This document shows positions 23,773-32,779 of a DNA stretch of 64,000 bases, piece by piece. A model generated the notes under the pieces. The model did no database searches and was not told the origin of the DNA. It worked only from the letters and a program-made list of their open reading frames with translations. Where the stretch lies: contig JAJDEN010000008.1 in the NCBI GenBank assembly GCA_029259775.1, positions 62,001 through 126,000 on the forward strand. Reading direction: 5' to 3'. The position numbers were made by a program, and so were the translations under genes. Within the stretch, counting starts at the first letter, position 1. Every line of letters begins with the position of its first letter. Source of the DNA: Planctomycetota bacterium. Its GTDB lineage: Bacteria > Planctomycetota > PLA2 > JAEUHO01.

Positions 23773-26700
23773 ATGAATACCCGCACTACGACAACAGGCC
23801 GCCCGAGCAACATCCGCTCGAGAGGTGTCGCCATGCTCATCGTGATCACGATCCTCGTGACGATGGTGTTGGTCGCCGTGCCCTTTGCGCTCTCCATGCG
23901 CCAGGGCCAGGAGCGCACGCAGGCAACCGTGGCCCGCAGTCGCGCCAAGTACGAGGCGGACCTGTTGGCTGACCTGGTCAAGATGTTCCTCGTCGAGACG
24001 CATCCGCATCAGGAGCAGTTGCGCTACGACCGCGGCGACCGCAGCGTCCAGGCGCTGGCGGCCGTGGACACGCGCGAGGAGATCACGCCCGACGACAACT
24101 TCCGCAAGAGGGTCGAGGCCGAGATCATCGCGCAGTGGGAGAAGGATCCCGCCATGGCGCAGCGCGCGCGATACCTCAAGTCGCGTGGCCTCGGCCCCAT
24201 GAACGATGACCGCGGCTCCATCTGGACCGTGATCGTGCAGGACGCCCAGGCACTCGTGAACGTCAATGGGGCGAGCCCCTTCCTGATCGCCAACCTGCTG
24301 GGTTCGGCACTGCTCGCCGATGACCTCGACACGGGTGGCGGCGACATCTCCGTAGAGCACGTCGTCACGGGTCGCTTCGGTGGCTTGCAGGGCTTCAAGC
24401 GCGACGGTGGCTACATCCGCATCGGCCGCGAGGTCATCAAGTACGAGGAGTTCGACGGCGAGGCCTTCAGGGGCTGCGAGCGCGGCCTGCTGCTCGAGAC
24501 GCCGCTGGCCGACAACGGTACGGCCGAGGCGCACAAGAAGGGCGTGCCGGTCATCGACTACAGCGCCTACAAGCTCGCTACGCACCTCATCGCGCGGCAG
24601 CCGGGCTTCATCTCGAAGTTCGAGAACCTGGAGTCGCTGCGCGACATCTCGAGCTGGGGCGAAGACGGCGTCCTCACGGCGGACCGCCTCGAGCGCGTCC
24701 TTCCGTACGTGACGGTCTGGAGTGGTCGTGAGTCCGCCACGGGCTGGCTCGCCGATCAACTGATCATGAACGAGCTGCCGACCTCGCTCGAGGGCGAATC
24801 CCCCGACGAGATCCAGGTGCGCGACTTCCGCAACAACCCCTCGGGCACCACGGCCTACTTCAACCCGGGCACGCTCTGCCGCATCACCGACGGCATCGAG
24901 ACGGCCTACGGGGTGATCAACAGCATCGGCGACATCGCCGGGCGCCGTCGTGGCATGTACCTCTCGACGGCCGGCCGTGTGAACGCCGCGAACCAGGACA
25001 TCAAGATGAAGGGCGGCGAGACGAAGATCTCCGCGTACGCCCCGCATCCGATCAACATCAACACAGCCTCGCGTGAGGTACTCTACGCCGTCATGGCGAA
25101 CCTGCAGCTCTGGCGTGCCGCCAGCAAGGAGCAGATCGTCCACCCCGAGTTGGCATGGAAGCTGGCCGGCGAGATCGTCCGGGACCGCAAGGGCTCCGTG
25201 CGCTCCGACAAGGACAGCGGCCGCCGCATCGGGGGTCCGTTCCGCCACGCCGAGGACTTCGGCCGCTGGCTCGACGGCAAGGTCCGTTCGAGCGAGATCA
25301 CGCGTGCCCAGAACGCGGCGCTCTACTACAACGCGATCAACCCGCACAGCTCGGAGCTGCGCTTCGGCACGGCGCCGTGGTGCTTCCGCACGCTCGACGT
25401 CTATCACATCGAAGCGCGCGTCGCCCTCAACAACCGCGCGGGCGAGCAGATCGCCGAAGCCTCCGTGCGTGAGGTCGTCGAGATCGGTTCCGACACGAAC
25501 GCGGCCTGGACGCTCGAGTCGCAGGAAGACTTCGAACGCCCGCTCGCCATGGGCAGCGGCGGCAAGTGGGTCACGACGTACCCCTTCGGCGTCGGCACCA
25601 AGACGCGTCCGGGCGCCCATCACATCCAGCCCACCATGCGCGGGCCGAAGTCGCTCGTGCAGCACGTCTACCCGAGCGACACCCGCGGCGAGGACATCGG
25701 CGACGTGCGCCTCGAGCCAGCACGCATGCTGATCCCGGGTGCGCAGGTTGAAGATCACTTCGACTCGAACTGGTACACCGACGGTCACTACTTCGGATTC
25801 GACGGTGTCTACACGCGGCCCACCAAGGGCAGTCTCATGGGCAACAACGACAAGATGGTGCGCCCGTTCTCCATGTCGTTCTGGTGGCGCCCGTACTCCG
25901 ACCAGAACTGGACGGCCTTCGACGCAGGCAAGGAGCAGTTCATGAACCGCTTCGCCATCTTCGTCCAAGACGGCGAAGAGGGTCAGGAGCTGACGTTCCG
26001 CTGTTGCGCGGGTACGCGCTGGCAGCAGGGCGCCGAGGTCTACGTGCCGATGGAGCAGCTCGATTACGAGCCGGGCACCTGGTACCACATCCACGTGTCG
26101 TGCGCGGGTGAGGATCCCTCGACGATGCAGATGCTGGTCGACGGCGTCGACATCGGCAAGCGCCGCGGTCTCACGACCCTGACCGGCACCGTCCAGGCCG
26201 ACAACGTCGAGATCGCCGTCACGAGCACGGACGGTTTCCCGATCCGTGGTTCGTTGCGCATCGGCGAAGAGATCATCGAGTACGACTCGAAGACCGACAC
26301 CGCCTTCCGCGACTGCGCCCGCGGCACGCGCGGCACGCTGGCGCAGGACTGGCCGATGAACTCGGCCGTCCACGTCCTCGGCTACTCGATGGCGATCAAG
26401 ACGGACATCAAGGAAGGCGGTCGCTCGCTCGACGAGAACCTCCGCAAGTGGAGCGCGGTCCGCATCAGCACGGTCTCGGGGCAGCCCGCGACGGACGAGA
26501 TGCCCTACAACGAGTTCCTCACCTTCCGCGGCTTCGGCCCGGATACGAAGGACATCAGGGTTTCGGCCGTCGCCGTATGGGACCAGGACATCAACGAGTC
26601 CCAGGAAGCCTTCAACACCAAGGGCTACGCGCTCATGGGCTGTCCGCGTCCGGACGTTCCCGCGGCTTCTGGCTCCGGTGGTCCCGCGGGCCCCGACGCG

Positions 26701-29700
26701 GACAGCGCGAGGCAAGCAGCCATCGCCGCGCCCGAGGACGAGCCCGCCCCGGAGGAAGATCCGAATCCGGAGGACCCTGAGGGCGACGGCCACACGAACC
26801 CCGGCGATGGCGTGCCCCCGGGGCGCGAGCAGCCTGGTGAGCCCGGTGACGGTGGCGAGCCCGCGCCTCCGCCGACGGATGGTGGTGGTGGCGACGCCGG
26901 TGGCGACGGTTCGAACGACGCTGGTGCGGGCGGCGCGGACGTGAAGTGGGGCGGCTGGGAAGTCGTCTACTACGAGCGCTCCGGCAACGAGTTCACGATC
27001 CAGCGCTACAAGAAGACGGCCTGGCAGGGCGAGGCCGATCCGTACTTCCTGATCACCGAGATCGTGCAGGGCGACAGTGAGTACCCGGCCTACCTCGTCC
27101 CGATCAGCGTGCTGGCGTCTGGCTCCGGTGTCGCAGGCCAGGACTACGACAACCCGGGCGATGCCGAGGACGGCGAGATGCTCATGCGCTATCCGGACTC
27201 GCAGACGACGACCGATGGGTCGGCGCGCGTGTTGCTGGGCACGGACACGCCCCAGGACGCCCACGAGATCATCCGCTACGACTCGATCGATCGGCAGGTA
27301 GCGCAGCCGGGCATCCTGTTCGTGCGCGATCGCAGCCTGAACAACGTGACGCGCGGCTTCTTCGGCACGCGCCGCACCAACGGGAGCGGGACGGCGAACC
27401 CGCCCGAGGATCCGACGGACGACGACCCGCCGGTGCCGCCGGACACGGACCCGCCGGTGCCTCCGACGCCGGATCCCGGCGACACGCCTCCGGGCGACTT
27501 CGATCCGCCTCCGGGTGATCCGGACGAGCCCCAGGACCCGACGCCCGGCGACGGCGTGCCTCCGGGCCTCAAGGACCCGCCGACGACAGACCCGACGGAC
27601 CCGGGTGACCCCGCGGACCCGGGTGACGGTGGCGATCCGGGCACTGGCGATCCGGGTACGGGCGATCCGGGCACGGGCGAGCCCGGCGATGGTCCGGCAC
27701 CGAGCCCCGGTAGCGGCGGCGACGCCGGAAGCGGCGAAGACGGCGATGAGCCGACCGATGGCGGCGGTGTGGGCGACGACCCGGCCGACGGCGAGGGCGG
27801 TGACTTCGGTACGCCCGGGGAAGATCCCGGCGACACGCCCGAAGAGGGCGAAGGCTTCGGCGGCGCCGGTGGCGGCGTCGATCCGGGCGCACGTCCGGGT
27901 GGCGAGAGCGGTGACAACGCCGGCGATCCGCCTCCGGAAGAAGAGCCCGCGCCGGATGACTCCGGTGGCGGTGGTGACTTCGGCGGCGAGGAAGAGGACG
28001 GTACGGAGGAGGGCGGCGACGCCAAGATCCCGAACCTGCCCGATCCGGGCCTGCGCGAGCCCACCGATCCCGAGCCCCAGCAGGACGAAGGCGAGCCCGA
28101 CGAGGGCGAGTCGCTCGACCCGCACTGGATCTGGCCGGGCGGCGATGAGCCGGAGGACGTCTACACCTGGGACGAGGCCGTGGATCACATCCAGTTCCGT
28201 GGTGTGAACACGACGAACATCGACGACCGCGGTGGCCTGGAGCACCTCGGCTCCGGCGGCACGGACAACGACAACGCGAAGTTCCTGCCCTGCTTCCGGG
28301 TGTGGGAGAGCTTCCCGGTGCGCCCGTACAAGCGTGTCGGACGCAACGACGTGATCACCATCACCGACGGTACCGCCAACGCGACGCGCATGGAGATGGG
28401 CGTGCGTTGGGGCGACCCGGCCAGCGAGTGGTGTGCCCTCGTCGACTTCGTCGAGAAGACCGTCCGAGCTGAGAAGGAAGATGGCGCCACGGCGCGCAAC
28501 GACAAGCGCGGCCACGCCCGCATCCTGAAGTTCCCCTGCGGTGAGCTGCCCGACGAGATGAGCACGGAGCTCGAGTGGGGCCGGAGCACGATCTCCGGTT
28601 CCGGTCTCGTCACGGCGTTCCTGGACGAGGTCTTCATCTGGCGTCAGGCGCTCGACACGACCCTCGTGGCCAGCGACACCGAAGGCGTGAGCGAGACGGC
28701 AGATGAGATTCGTCTCACCAACGTCGGCACGCCGCAGGACCTTGCGACCCTCGACGGCTTCGACGAGGACTGTGGCGTGTTCCTGCTCGAGGGCGAGTTG
28801 ATCATCTACCGTGGCAGCCGCACGGAAGGCGAGAACGTGCTCTACCTGGAGCGTTGCGTCCGCGGTCAGTTCGGCACCCAGCCGCTGTTCCACACGCGTG
28901 GCTCGCAAGGCCGCTTCCTCCCGGACATTCCGGTCTCGACACTGGAGTCGGGCCTGACGGCCGACGCCAGCTCCGTGAGCCTGGCTCGCACGAGGGGATG
29001 GCCGCGCGAGGGTCTGATGCGCATCGTCCGCGAGGAAGGTGCGGAGATGGTTCACTACACGCGCATCGCCGAGAACGAGGCGAGCATGCCGAAGTCCTTG
29101 GACGCCGACGAGCGCACGCGCGATCGTGGGTTGTTCCGCGGACGGTTCGGCACGGCTGCCGTGGAGCATGACGCCGAGGCGGTCGCGATCTGGCAGCCGT
29201 TCCGCTACTGGGACCGGTTCACGCCGCGGCGCAGTGAGGACGACGAGACCTTCGGTGGTGTGCACGACCACCCCGACACCTCGTTCGTCGAGTTCGGGAC
29301 CCAGGCACGCTCCGGTCTCTGGCGCGGCTTCACGTGGTCCGAGAACCTGATGGGCCGCGTGAGCGGTGGCAACGTCGGTTCGGAGGACGGTTCCTCTGCG
29401 GAGTCCGGCTTCTTGGATGTCTACGTGATGGCCCGCTTCAACCCCAACGTGCCGTGGGACAGCTCGCGTGTCGTGGATCTGCGTGAGGAAAAGGGGATGG
29501 GCCGTCGGCCCGACCTCGCTGCCAAGTCCAACACGCACCTGTTCCTGTTCGACAACCCGGGGAGCGCGTCGATCGGTGGCAAGGCGCTGGGCAACAGCCT
29601 GGACCTCGAAGCCGACATCGCAGAGTTCCGTCTGTACTTCGTCTACAAGCCGAACGCCTTCGAGTCGCTCGACATGGCGCGCCATGGCAATGGCGTGAAC

Positions 29701-29808
29701 GAAGACTCGATCCTGACGAACACGTGGAAGCAGACGCCTTGGCTGCGGTCCTTCAGCGTGAACTACTTCTCCTCGACACAGGTGCGCCACCGCGCCGCCC
29801 TGCGGTAG
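23773..29808 (+). CDS. Giant GspK-like pseudopilin fused to LamG-like and repeated beta modules
   Basis: 2011 residues. The N-terminus is pseudopilin-like: 'RSRGVAMLIVITILVTMVLV', then a long helix rich in Arg/Gln. Residues about 40-515 resemble GspK/PilX minor pseudopilins, with 'INTASREVLYAVMANL' near residue 427 as the helix-hairpin-helix region. Two LamG/concanavalin-like stretches lie near residues 690-800 and 1500-1630. Two very acidic Gly/Pro/Asp linkers lie near 965-1057 and 1209-1446. A module with the pattern G.IRIG.E.I.Y...F..C.RG..GT occurs about five times. GspK normally has about 300-350 residues, so this is a large fusion. Likely a surface or periplasmic tip of a secretion pseudopilus or pilus. 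Confidence 0.7.
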   Translation: MNTRTTTTGRPSNIRSRGVAMLIVITILVTMVLVAVPFALSMRQGQERTQATVARSRAKYEADLLADLVKMFLVETHPHQEQLRYDRGDRSVQALAAVDTREEITPDDNFRKRVEAEIIAQWEKDPAMAQRARYLKSRGLGPMNDDRGSIWTVIVQDAQALVNVNGASPFLIANLLGSALLADDLDTGGGDISVEHVVTGRFGGLQGFKRDGGYIRIGREVIKYEEFDGEAFRGCERGLLLETPLADNGTAEAHKKGVPVIDYSAYKLATHLIARQPGFISKFENLESLRDISSWGEDGVLTADRLERVLPYVTVWSGRESATGWLADQLIMNELPTSLEGESPDEIQVRDFRNNPSGTTAYFNPGTLCRITDGIETAYGVINSIGDIAGRRRGMYLSTAGRVNAANQDIKMKGGETKISAYAPHPININTASREVLYAVMANLQLWRAASKEQIVHPELAWKLAGEIVRDRKGSVRSDKDSGRRIGGPFRHAEDFGRWLDGKVRSSEITRAQNAALYYNAINPHSSELRFGTAPWCFRTLDVYHIEARVALNNRAGEQIAEASVREVVEIGSDTNAAWTLESQEDFERPLAMGSGGKWVTTYPFGVGTKTRPGAHHIQPTMRGPKSLVQHVYPSDTRGEDIGDVRLEPARMLIPGAQVEDHFDSNWYTDGHYFGFDGVYTRPTKGSLMGNNDKMVRPFSMSFWWRPYSDQNWTAFDAGKEQFMNRFAIFVQDGEEGQELTFRCCAGTRWQQGAEVYVPMEQLDYEPGTWYHIHVSCAGEDPSTMQMLVDGVDIGKRRGLTTLTGTVQADNVEIAVTSTDGFPIRGSLRIGEEIIEYDSKTDTAFRDCARGTRGTLAQDWPMNSAVHVLGYSMAIKTDIKEGGRSLDENLRKWSAVRISTVSGQPATDEMPYNEFLTFRGFGPDTKDIRVSAVAVWDQDINESQEAFNTKGYALMGCPRPDVPAASGSGGPAGPDADSARQAAIAAPEDEPAPEEDPNPEDPEGDGHTNPGDGVPPGREQPGEPGDGGEPAPPPTDGGGGDAGGDGSNDAGAGGADVKWGGWEVVYYERSGNEFTIQRYKKTAWQGEADPYFLITEIVQGDSEYPAYLVPISVLASGSGVAGQDYDNPGDAEDGEMLMRYPDSQTTTDGSARVLLGTDTPQDAHEIIRYDSIDRQVAQPGILFVRDRSLNNVTRGFFGTRRTNGSGTANPPEDPTDDDPPVPPDTDPPVPPTPDPGDTPPGDFDPPPGDPDEPQDPTPGDGVPPGLKDPPTTDPTDPGDPADPGDGGDPGTGDPGTGDPGTGEPGDGPAPSPGSGGDAGSGEDGDEPTDGGGVGDDPADGEGGDFGTPGEDPGDTPEEGEGFGGAGGGVDPGARPGGESGDNAGDPPPEEEPAPDDSGGGGDFGGEEEDGTEEGGDAKIPNLPDPGLREPTDPEPQQDEGEPDEGESLDPHWIWPGGDEPEDVYTWDEAVDHIQFRGVNTTNIDDRGGLEHLGSGGTDNDNAKFLPCFRVWESFPVRPYKRVGRNDVITITDGTANATRMEMGVRWGDPASEWCALVDFVEKTVRAEKEDGATARNDKRGHARILKFPCGELPDEMSTELEWGRSTISGSGLVTAFLDEVFIWRQALDTTLVASDTEGVSETADEIRLTNVGTPQDLATLDGFDEDCGVFLLEGELIIYRGSRTEGENVLYLERCVRGQFGTQPLFHTRGSQGRFLPDIPVSTLESGLTADASSVSLARTRGWPREGLMRIVREEGAEMVHYTRIAENEASMPKSLDADERTRDRGLFRGRFGTAAVEHDAEAVAIWQPFRYWDRFTPRRSEDDETFGGVHDHPDTSFVEFGTQARSGLWRGFTWSENLMGRVSGGNVGSEDGSSAESGFLDVYVMARFNPNVPWDSSRVVDLREEKGMGRRPDLAAKSNTHLFLFDNPGSASIGGKALGNSLDLEADIAEFRLYFVYKPNAFESLDMARHGNGVNEDSILTNTWKQTPWLRSFSVNYFSSTQVRHRAALR
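27397..28110 (+). repeat. Acidic Gly/Pro/Asp-rich low-complexity linker
   Basis: Encodes about 240 residues of DPG, GDP, PEE-type sequence, including four GDPGT/GEPG units from 15-bp repeats at about 27640-27690. Predicted disordered and strongly negative. Confidence 0.8.
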
Positions 29809-29822
29809 TCACGGAGACGCGA

Positions 29823-29843
29823 CCGGGCGGCGTCGTCGCCCGG
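29823..29843 (+). terminator. Hairpin just after the giant gene stop
   Basis: CCGGGCG, 7-nt loop, CGCCCGG, starting 15 nt after the stop codon. Confidence 0.45.
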
Positions 29844-29959
29844 CTCGCGTGGCTGACCACGCCACGCCGAACGCCTCCTTGCGCGGTCTGCGTCCCGAGA
29901 CTCCCGCGTGTGGGTCGCCGCCCCGAGACCCCCTCGAGGGGACGCGCAGAAGAGCCTGC

Positions 29960-29985
29960 GGGCGCGACCGGATGCGGTCGCGCCC
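29960..29985 (+). terminator. Strong hairpin downstream of the giant gene
   Basis: Perfect 11-bp stem GGGCGCGACCG / CGGTCGCGCCC with loop GATG. Only a weak T content follows. Confidence 0.5.
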
Positions 29986-30056
29986 GTCGTTCGTGCTGGG
30001 GAGGTGGCCTTTTGGGGGCTGCGAGGTCGATTCGTCGGGTTTCGGTGGGGATGGGC

Positions 30057-30062
30057 TAGACT
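30057..30062 (+). promoter_or_regulatory. Possible -10 hexamer TAGACT before efp
   Basis: Ends 37 nt before the efp start. Similar TAGNNT hexamers occur before 38453, 41986 and 54770. Confidence 0.3.
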
Positions 30063-30099
30063 CGCCCAGAACGGACATCGATCTCGGCGGGAATCCTTC

Positions 30100-30663
30100 A
30101 TGGACGCAACCAGCATTCGCAAAGGCAGCTTCATCAAGCACAAGGACAGCCTCTGGCAGGTCGTCGATACGACGCACCGGACGCCCGGCAACAAGCGGGG
30201 CTTCGTCCAGATGAAGCTGAAGAACATGAACAACGGCTCGCACGTCACCGAGAAATTCTCGTCGAACGAGGACATCGAGACGGCGTGGCTGGACGCGCGC
30301 AACTGCCAGTACCTCTACGACGACCCGCACACCGGGCCTGTGTTCATGGATACCGAGAACTACGAGCAGTTCGGCCTCGACCGCGACATCCTCGGCGATG
30401 CGATGAACTTCGTGAAGGAGAACGAGGAAGTCGAGGTCACCTTCTACGAGGGGTTGGCCATCGGCGTTCGGCTCCCTGCCAAGGTCGACCTCGTCATCAC
30501 GGAGACCGATCCGGCTGTGAAGGGGGACACGGTGAACAGCGTCATGAAGGACGCGACGCTGGAGACCGGCTTCGTCGTGAAGGTGCCCAGCCACATTCGC
30601 CCGGGCGACAAGGTCCGGCTGAGCACGGTCTCCGGTGAGTTCCAGGAACGGGTCAACGACTGA
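30100..30663 (+). CDS. efp: Translation elongation factor P
   Basis: 187 residues, normal EF-P length, with KOW-like N-terminal domain ('SFIKHKDSLWQVVDTTH'), central OB domain ('QYLYDDPHTGPVFMDTENYE') and C-terminal OB domain ending 'GDKVRLSTVSGEFQERVND'. EF-P relieves ribosome stalling at polyproline stretches, relevant here because several proteins in the window are very proline-rich. The modification loop reads 'HRTPGNKRGF': by alignment of PG and F with E. coli PGKGQAF, the tip residue is Asn31, flanked by Lys32 and Arg33, rather than Lys or Arg. The acyltransferase gene follows after 35 nt. Confidence 0.95.
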   Translation: MDATSIRKGSFIKHKDSLWQVVDTTHRTPGNKRGFVQMKLKNMNNGSHVTEKFSSNEDIETAWLDARNCQYLYDDPHTGPVFMDTENYEQFGLDRDILGDAMNFVKENEEVEVTFYEGLAIGVRLPAKVDLVITETDPAVKGDTVNSVMKDATLETGFVVKVPSHIRPGDKVRLSTVSGEFQERVND

Positions 30664-30698
30664 TCCCGGCGCCGGATCTCCGGACGGGCGGGAGCGTG

Positions 30699-31403
30699 AT
30701 GGCGGCCGACAAGAAGCGCATCGGCAAGCTCCTCTGGAGTCACCGGGCGACGCATGTCGTCGTGCAGCTGCTGCTGCGCTGGTACCGGTGGTTTGTGTTC
30801 GGCACGTTCCTCGTGCGCCATGACCCCCAGCTCATGGGCCTGATGCGAGGACGCGAGCCGGCGATCCTGGCCGTGTGGCATCAGGACTTCGTCTACACCC
30901 TCGGCTACCTGTCGCGCTGGAACCCGCGGCGCAAGACCTACCCGCTGGCCAGCGCCAGCCGCGATGGGGGCCTTGCCGCCGCGGCGGCGGAGGGCATGGG
31001 CTACCGCCGTGCGATTCGTGGTTCGTCCGCACGCGGCGGTCCGAAGGCCCTGCTCGCGCTCACCCGCCTGCTGCGTCGTGATCGGCGCGCGTCGGTCGTC
31101 GTCGTATGCGACGGCCCCCGTCCGCCGGCCCGGGAACTCAAGCCCGGCATCCTGCACCTGGCCCAGAGCAGTGGCCTTCCGATCTGGCTCGTGCGGACGT
31201 CCTACAGCAACACGAAGGTGCTCGAGCGCACGTGGGCGAGGTTCCACATCCCGATCCCGTTTGCGCGCGGCGTCAGCATGGCGGAAGGTCCGATCCACGT
31301 ACCTGCCGACCTCGACCGCGATGGCTTGGAGGTGCTGCGTGCCGATCTCGAGACGCGCCTGAACGCGCTCGCCGACCGCGCCGACGCCGCTGCCTGCGCC
31401 TGA
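30699..31403 (+). CDS. DUF374 lysophospholipid acyltransferase-like protein
   Basis: 234 residues, start ATG 30699 with GGAG at 30691-30694. It shows the DUF374 pattern: 'AVWHQDFVYTLGYLSR' with the catalytic-like His, 'ASASRDGGLAAAAAEGMGY', 'IRGSSARGGPKALLAL' and 'CDGPRPPARELKPGILHLAQ'. These proteins belong to the LPLAT superfamily, membrane-associated acyltransferases of diderm bacteria probably acting in lipid A-like or phospholipid assembly. An LpxL-type gene lies just downstream on the opposite strand, supporting an envelope lipid role. Confidence 0.85.
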   Translation: MAADKKRIGKLLWSHRATHVVVQLLLRWYRWFVFGTFLVRHDPQLMGLMRGREPAILAVWHQDFVYTLGYLSRWNPRRKTYPLASASRDGGLAAAAAEGMGYRRAIRGSSARGGPKALLALTRLLRRDRRASVVVVCDGPRPPARELKPGILHLAQSSGLPIWLVRTSYSNTKVLERTWARFHIPIPFARGVSMAEGPIHVPADLDRDGLEVLRADLETRLNALADRADAAACA

Positions 31404-31418
31404 GAAGCAGAAGAGAAT

Positions 31419-31450
31419 CGAACCGCAGAGGCGCAGAGGCGCAGAGGGCG
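31419..31450 (+). repeat. CGCAGAGG microrepeat
   Basis: Three tandem copies of gcagaggc-type units (starting within aaccgcagaggcgcagagg) in the gap after the DUF374 gene, followed by a REP-like hairpin. Confidence 0.6.
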
Positions 31451-31499
31451 TCTGGTGTGACCATGCCAAGCGTATCGATCGGACGTCGTCAGCACCCGG

Positions 31500-31526
31500 G
31501 TAGGGGCGGGGCTTGTGTCCCCGCCC
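31500..31526 (+). repeat. REP-like hairpin
   Basis: GTAG, arm GGGCGGGG, loop CTTGTGT, arm CCCCGCCC; two nt longer in the loop than the other copies. Confidence 0.85.
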
Positions 31527-31627
31527 AAGCCAGCCTGATGTTCGACCGTGGGCCATGGCGTGACGCCACCAGCGGCTCCCCTGCGGCGATGAACGACGGG
31601 CAGCGATCTCCGATCGCTGCAAATGAA

Positions 31628-32629
31628 TCAATCGGGATCGTGGATGCTGTACGGCGGATAGTCACCGAGCTCGACCTCCGGCCTGCTCTTGAAGCGCTTG
31701 AGGGACCAGGTCCACAGCTCCGGCTGGGCGCGGATCAAGGTCTCGAGGGTCTGGTTGATGCGCGTGAGAAGCGCGACCGTGCGCTCCCGGTCGTCCTCTC
31801 CAGGCAGATCCTTGGAGAGGTCCGGTCCCATCCACATGCGGTAGCGACCGTCGCCCTTGGGCAGGCAGAAGATGGGATAGACAGGCACACCGTGGCGTAG
31901 TGCGATCCAGGCCGGTAGCGGCGTCGTCCGCGCCGGAAGCCCGAGGAACGGCGCGAAGACCCCACCATGCGGGCGGCGCACGTTGCGGTCGACCAGAAGT
32001 CCGGCGATGCCGCCGTCCGCGACCACCTTGATGACGGTGCGTGCGCCGCCCTTGCGAAAGGCGCTGATGAGGTCGCCGTGCGCGCGCAGCTTCTGCAAGA
32101 AGCGGTTGATGGCTCCGTAGGGGATCTCCTCCGCGAGGAACACGGTCGGCGGGAAGCCGGGGAAGAGGATCCGCATGCCCAGCAGCAACTCCCAGTTGCC
32201 GACGTGACCCGATACCAGCACCGCACCCTTGTCGATGATGTGGCGCGTCTTCTCGTGGTCGCGCACGTCGGGCATGTCCACCCAACGCAGGTACTTCTTC
32301 GCTGTCAGAGGCTGCAGGTGGAGGAGGAGCGCCATCGAGCGCATGACGAGCTGCTGCGACGACTTGAAGATCCGCCGACGCTCGCGCTCGCTGTAGGTGT
32401 CGCCGAAGGCGATGCGCAGGTTCTGCAGCGCCGCCTTCCGGCCGCGCCGGTCGTAGAGCGTGCTGAGCGTGCCCAGGCGATCGGCGCTCCACAGCACCCA
32501 GCGCGAGGGCAGGGCGCGCAGGATCTTGACCAGGCCGACAAGCACTTCAACCGCGATGTTCTCCAGCGCGCGCGAGCGGCGGAGCCTCTGCGAGTGGCGG
32601 CGGAAGGAGCTCCCGAGGGAAAAGGCCAT
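31628..32629 (-). CDS. LpxL/HtrB-type lipid A acyltransferase
   Basis: 333 residues. The catalytic HX4E motif is His142-Glu147 in 'VSGHVGNWELLLGM'. Other family features are 'YGAINRFLQKLRAHGDLI', 'VDRNVRRPHGGVFAPFLGLP' and the C-terminal 'QPELWTWSLKRFKSRP'. Known members add secondary acyl chains to lipid A precursors at the inner membrane; some relatives acylate other glycolipids. Together with the LptD-like gene this supports an LPS-type outer membrane. Convergent with the DUF374 gene. Confidence 0.88.
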   Translation of the reverse strand: MAFSLGSSFRRHSQRLRRSRALENIAVEVLVGLVKILRALPSRWVLWSADRLGTLSTLYDRRGRKAALQNLRIAFGDTYSERERRRIFKSSQQLVMRSMALLLHLQPLTAKKYLRWVDMPDVRDHEKTRHIIDKGAVLVSGHVGNWELLLGMRILFPGFPPTVFLAEEIPYGAINRFLQKLRAHGDLISAFRKGGARTVIKVVADGGIAGLLVDRNVRRPHGGVFAPFLGLPARTTPLPAWIALRHGVPVYPIFCLPKGDGRYRMWMGPDLSKDLPGEDDRERTVALLTRINQTLETLIRAQPELWTWSLKRFKSRPEVELGDYPPYSIHDPD

Positions 32630-32708
32630 AGCGGGGAATCGTACGGGCGCCGAAGGAGGACGCGCCTTCTAGACGGCGCGCGACGCCCGCACGGGCTTTC
32701 GCAGATCA

Positions 32709-32736
32709 GCCGGCTCTCGGGGGGAGCTGAGCCGGC
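32709..32736 (-). terminator. Hairpin downstream of the microprotein gene
   Basis: Perfect 8-bp stem GCCGGCTC / GAGCCGGC with a 12-nt loop. Lies between the microprotein stop and the lpxL-like start. Confidence 0.45.
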
Positions 32737-32745
32737 CGATGCACG

Positions 32746-32768
32746 CTGAGGGGTAGCCCGCCCCTCAG
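32746..32768 (-). terminator. Hairpin right after the microprotein stop
   Basis: Perfect 8-bp stem CTGAGGGG / CCCCTCAG with a 7-nt loop, 11 nt past the TGA on the minus strand. Confidence 0.5.
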
Positions 32769-32779
32769 ATCGGCAGCCG

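Larger units (their letters stand above)
29809..30099. other. Gap between the giant gene and efp
   Basis: Holds two hairpins (29823-29843 and 29960-29985) and a candidate efp promoter element at 30057-30062. No gene seen. Confidence 0.6.

Noticed and set aside
27397-28110. Collagen-like domain in the giant protein
   Set aside because: GDPGT repeats are five residues long and lack sustained Gly-X-Y triplets; it is better described as an acidic linker.
23683-29790. 2035-codon open frame antisense to the giant GspK-like gene
   Set aside because: Its codons are the mirror of the strong G/C third-position bias and acidic/glycine-rich composition of the sense gene, it has no ribosome site, and its protein shows no domain. 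The sense frame has a pseudopilin N-terminus and GGAGG.
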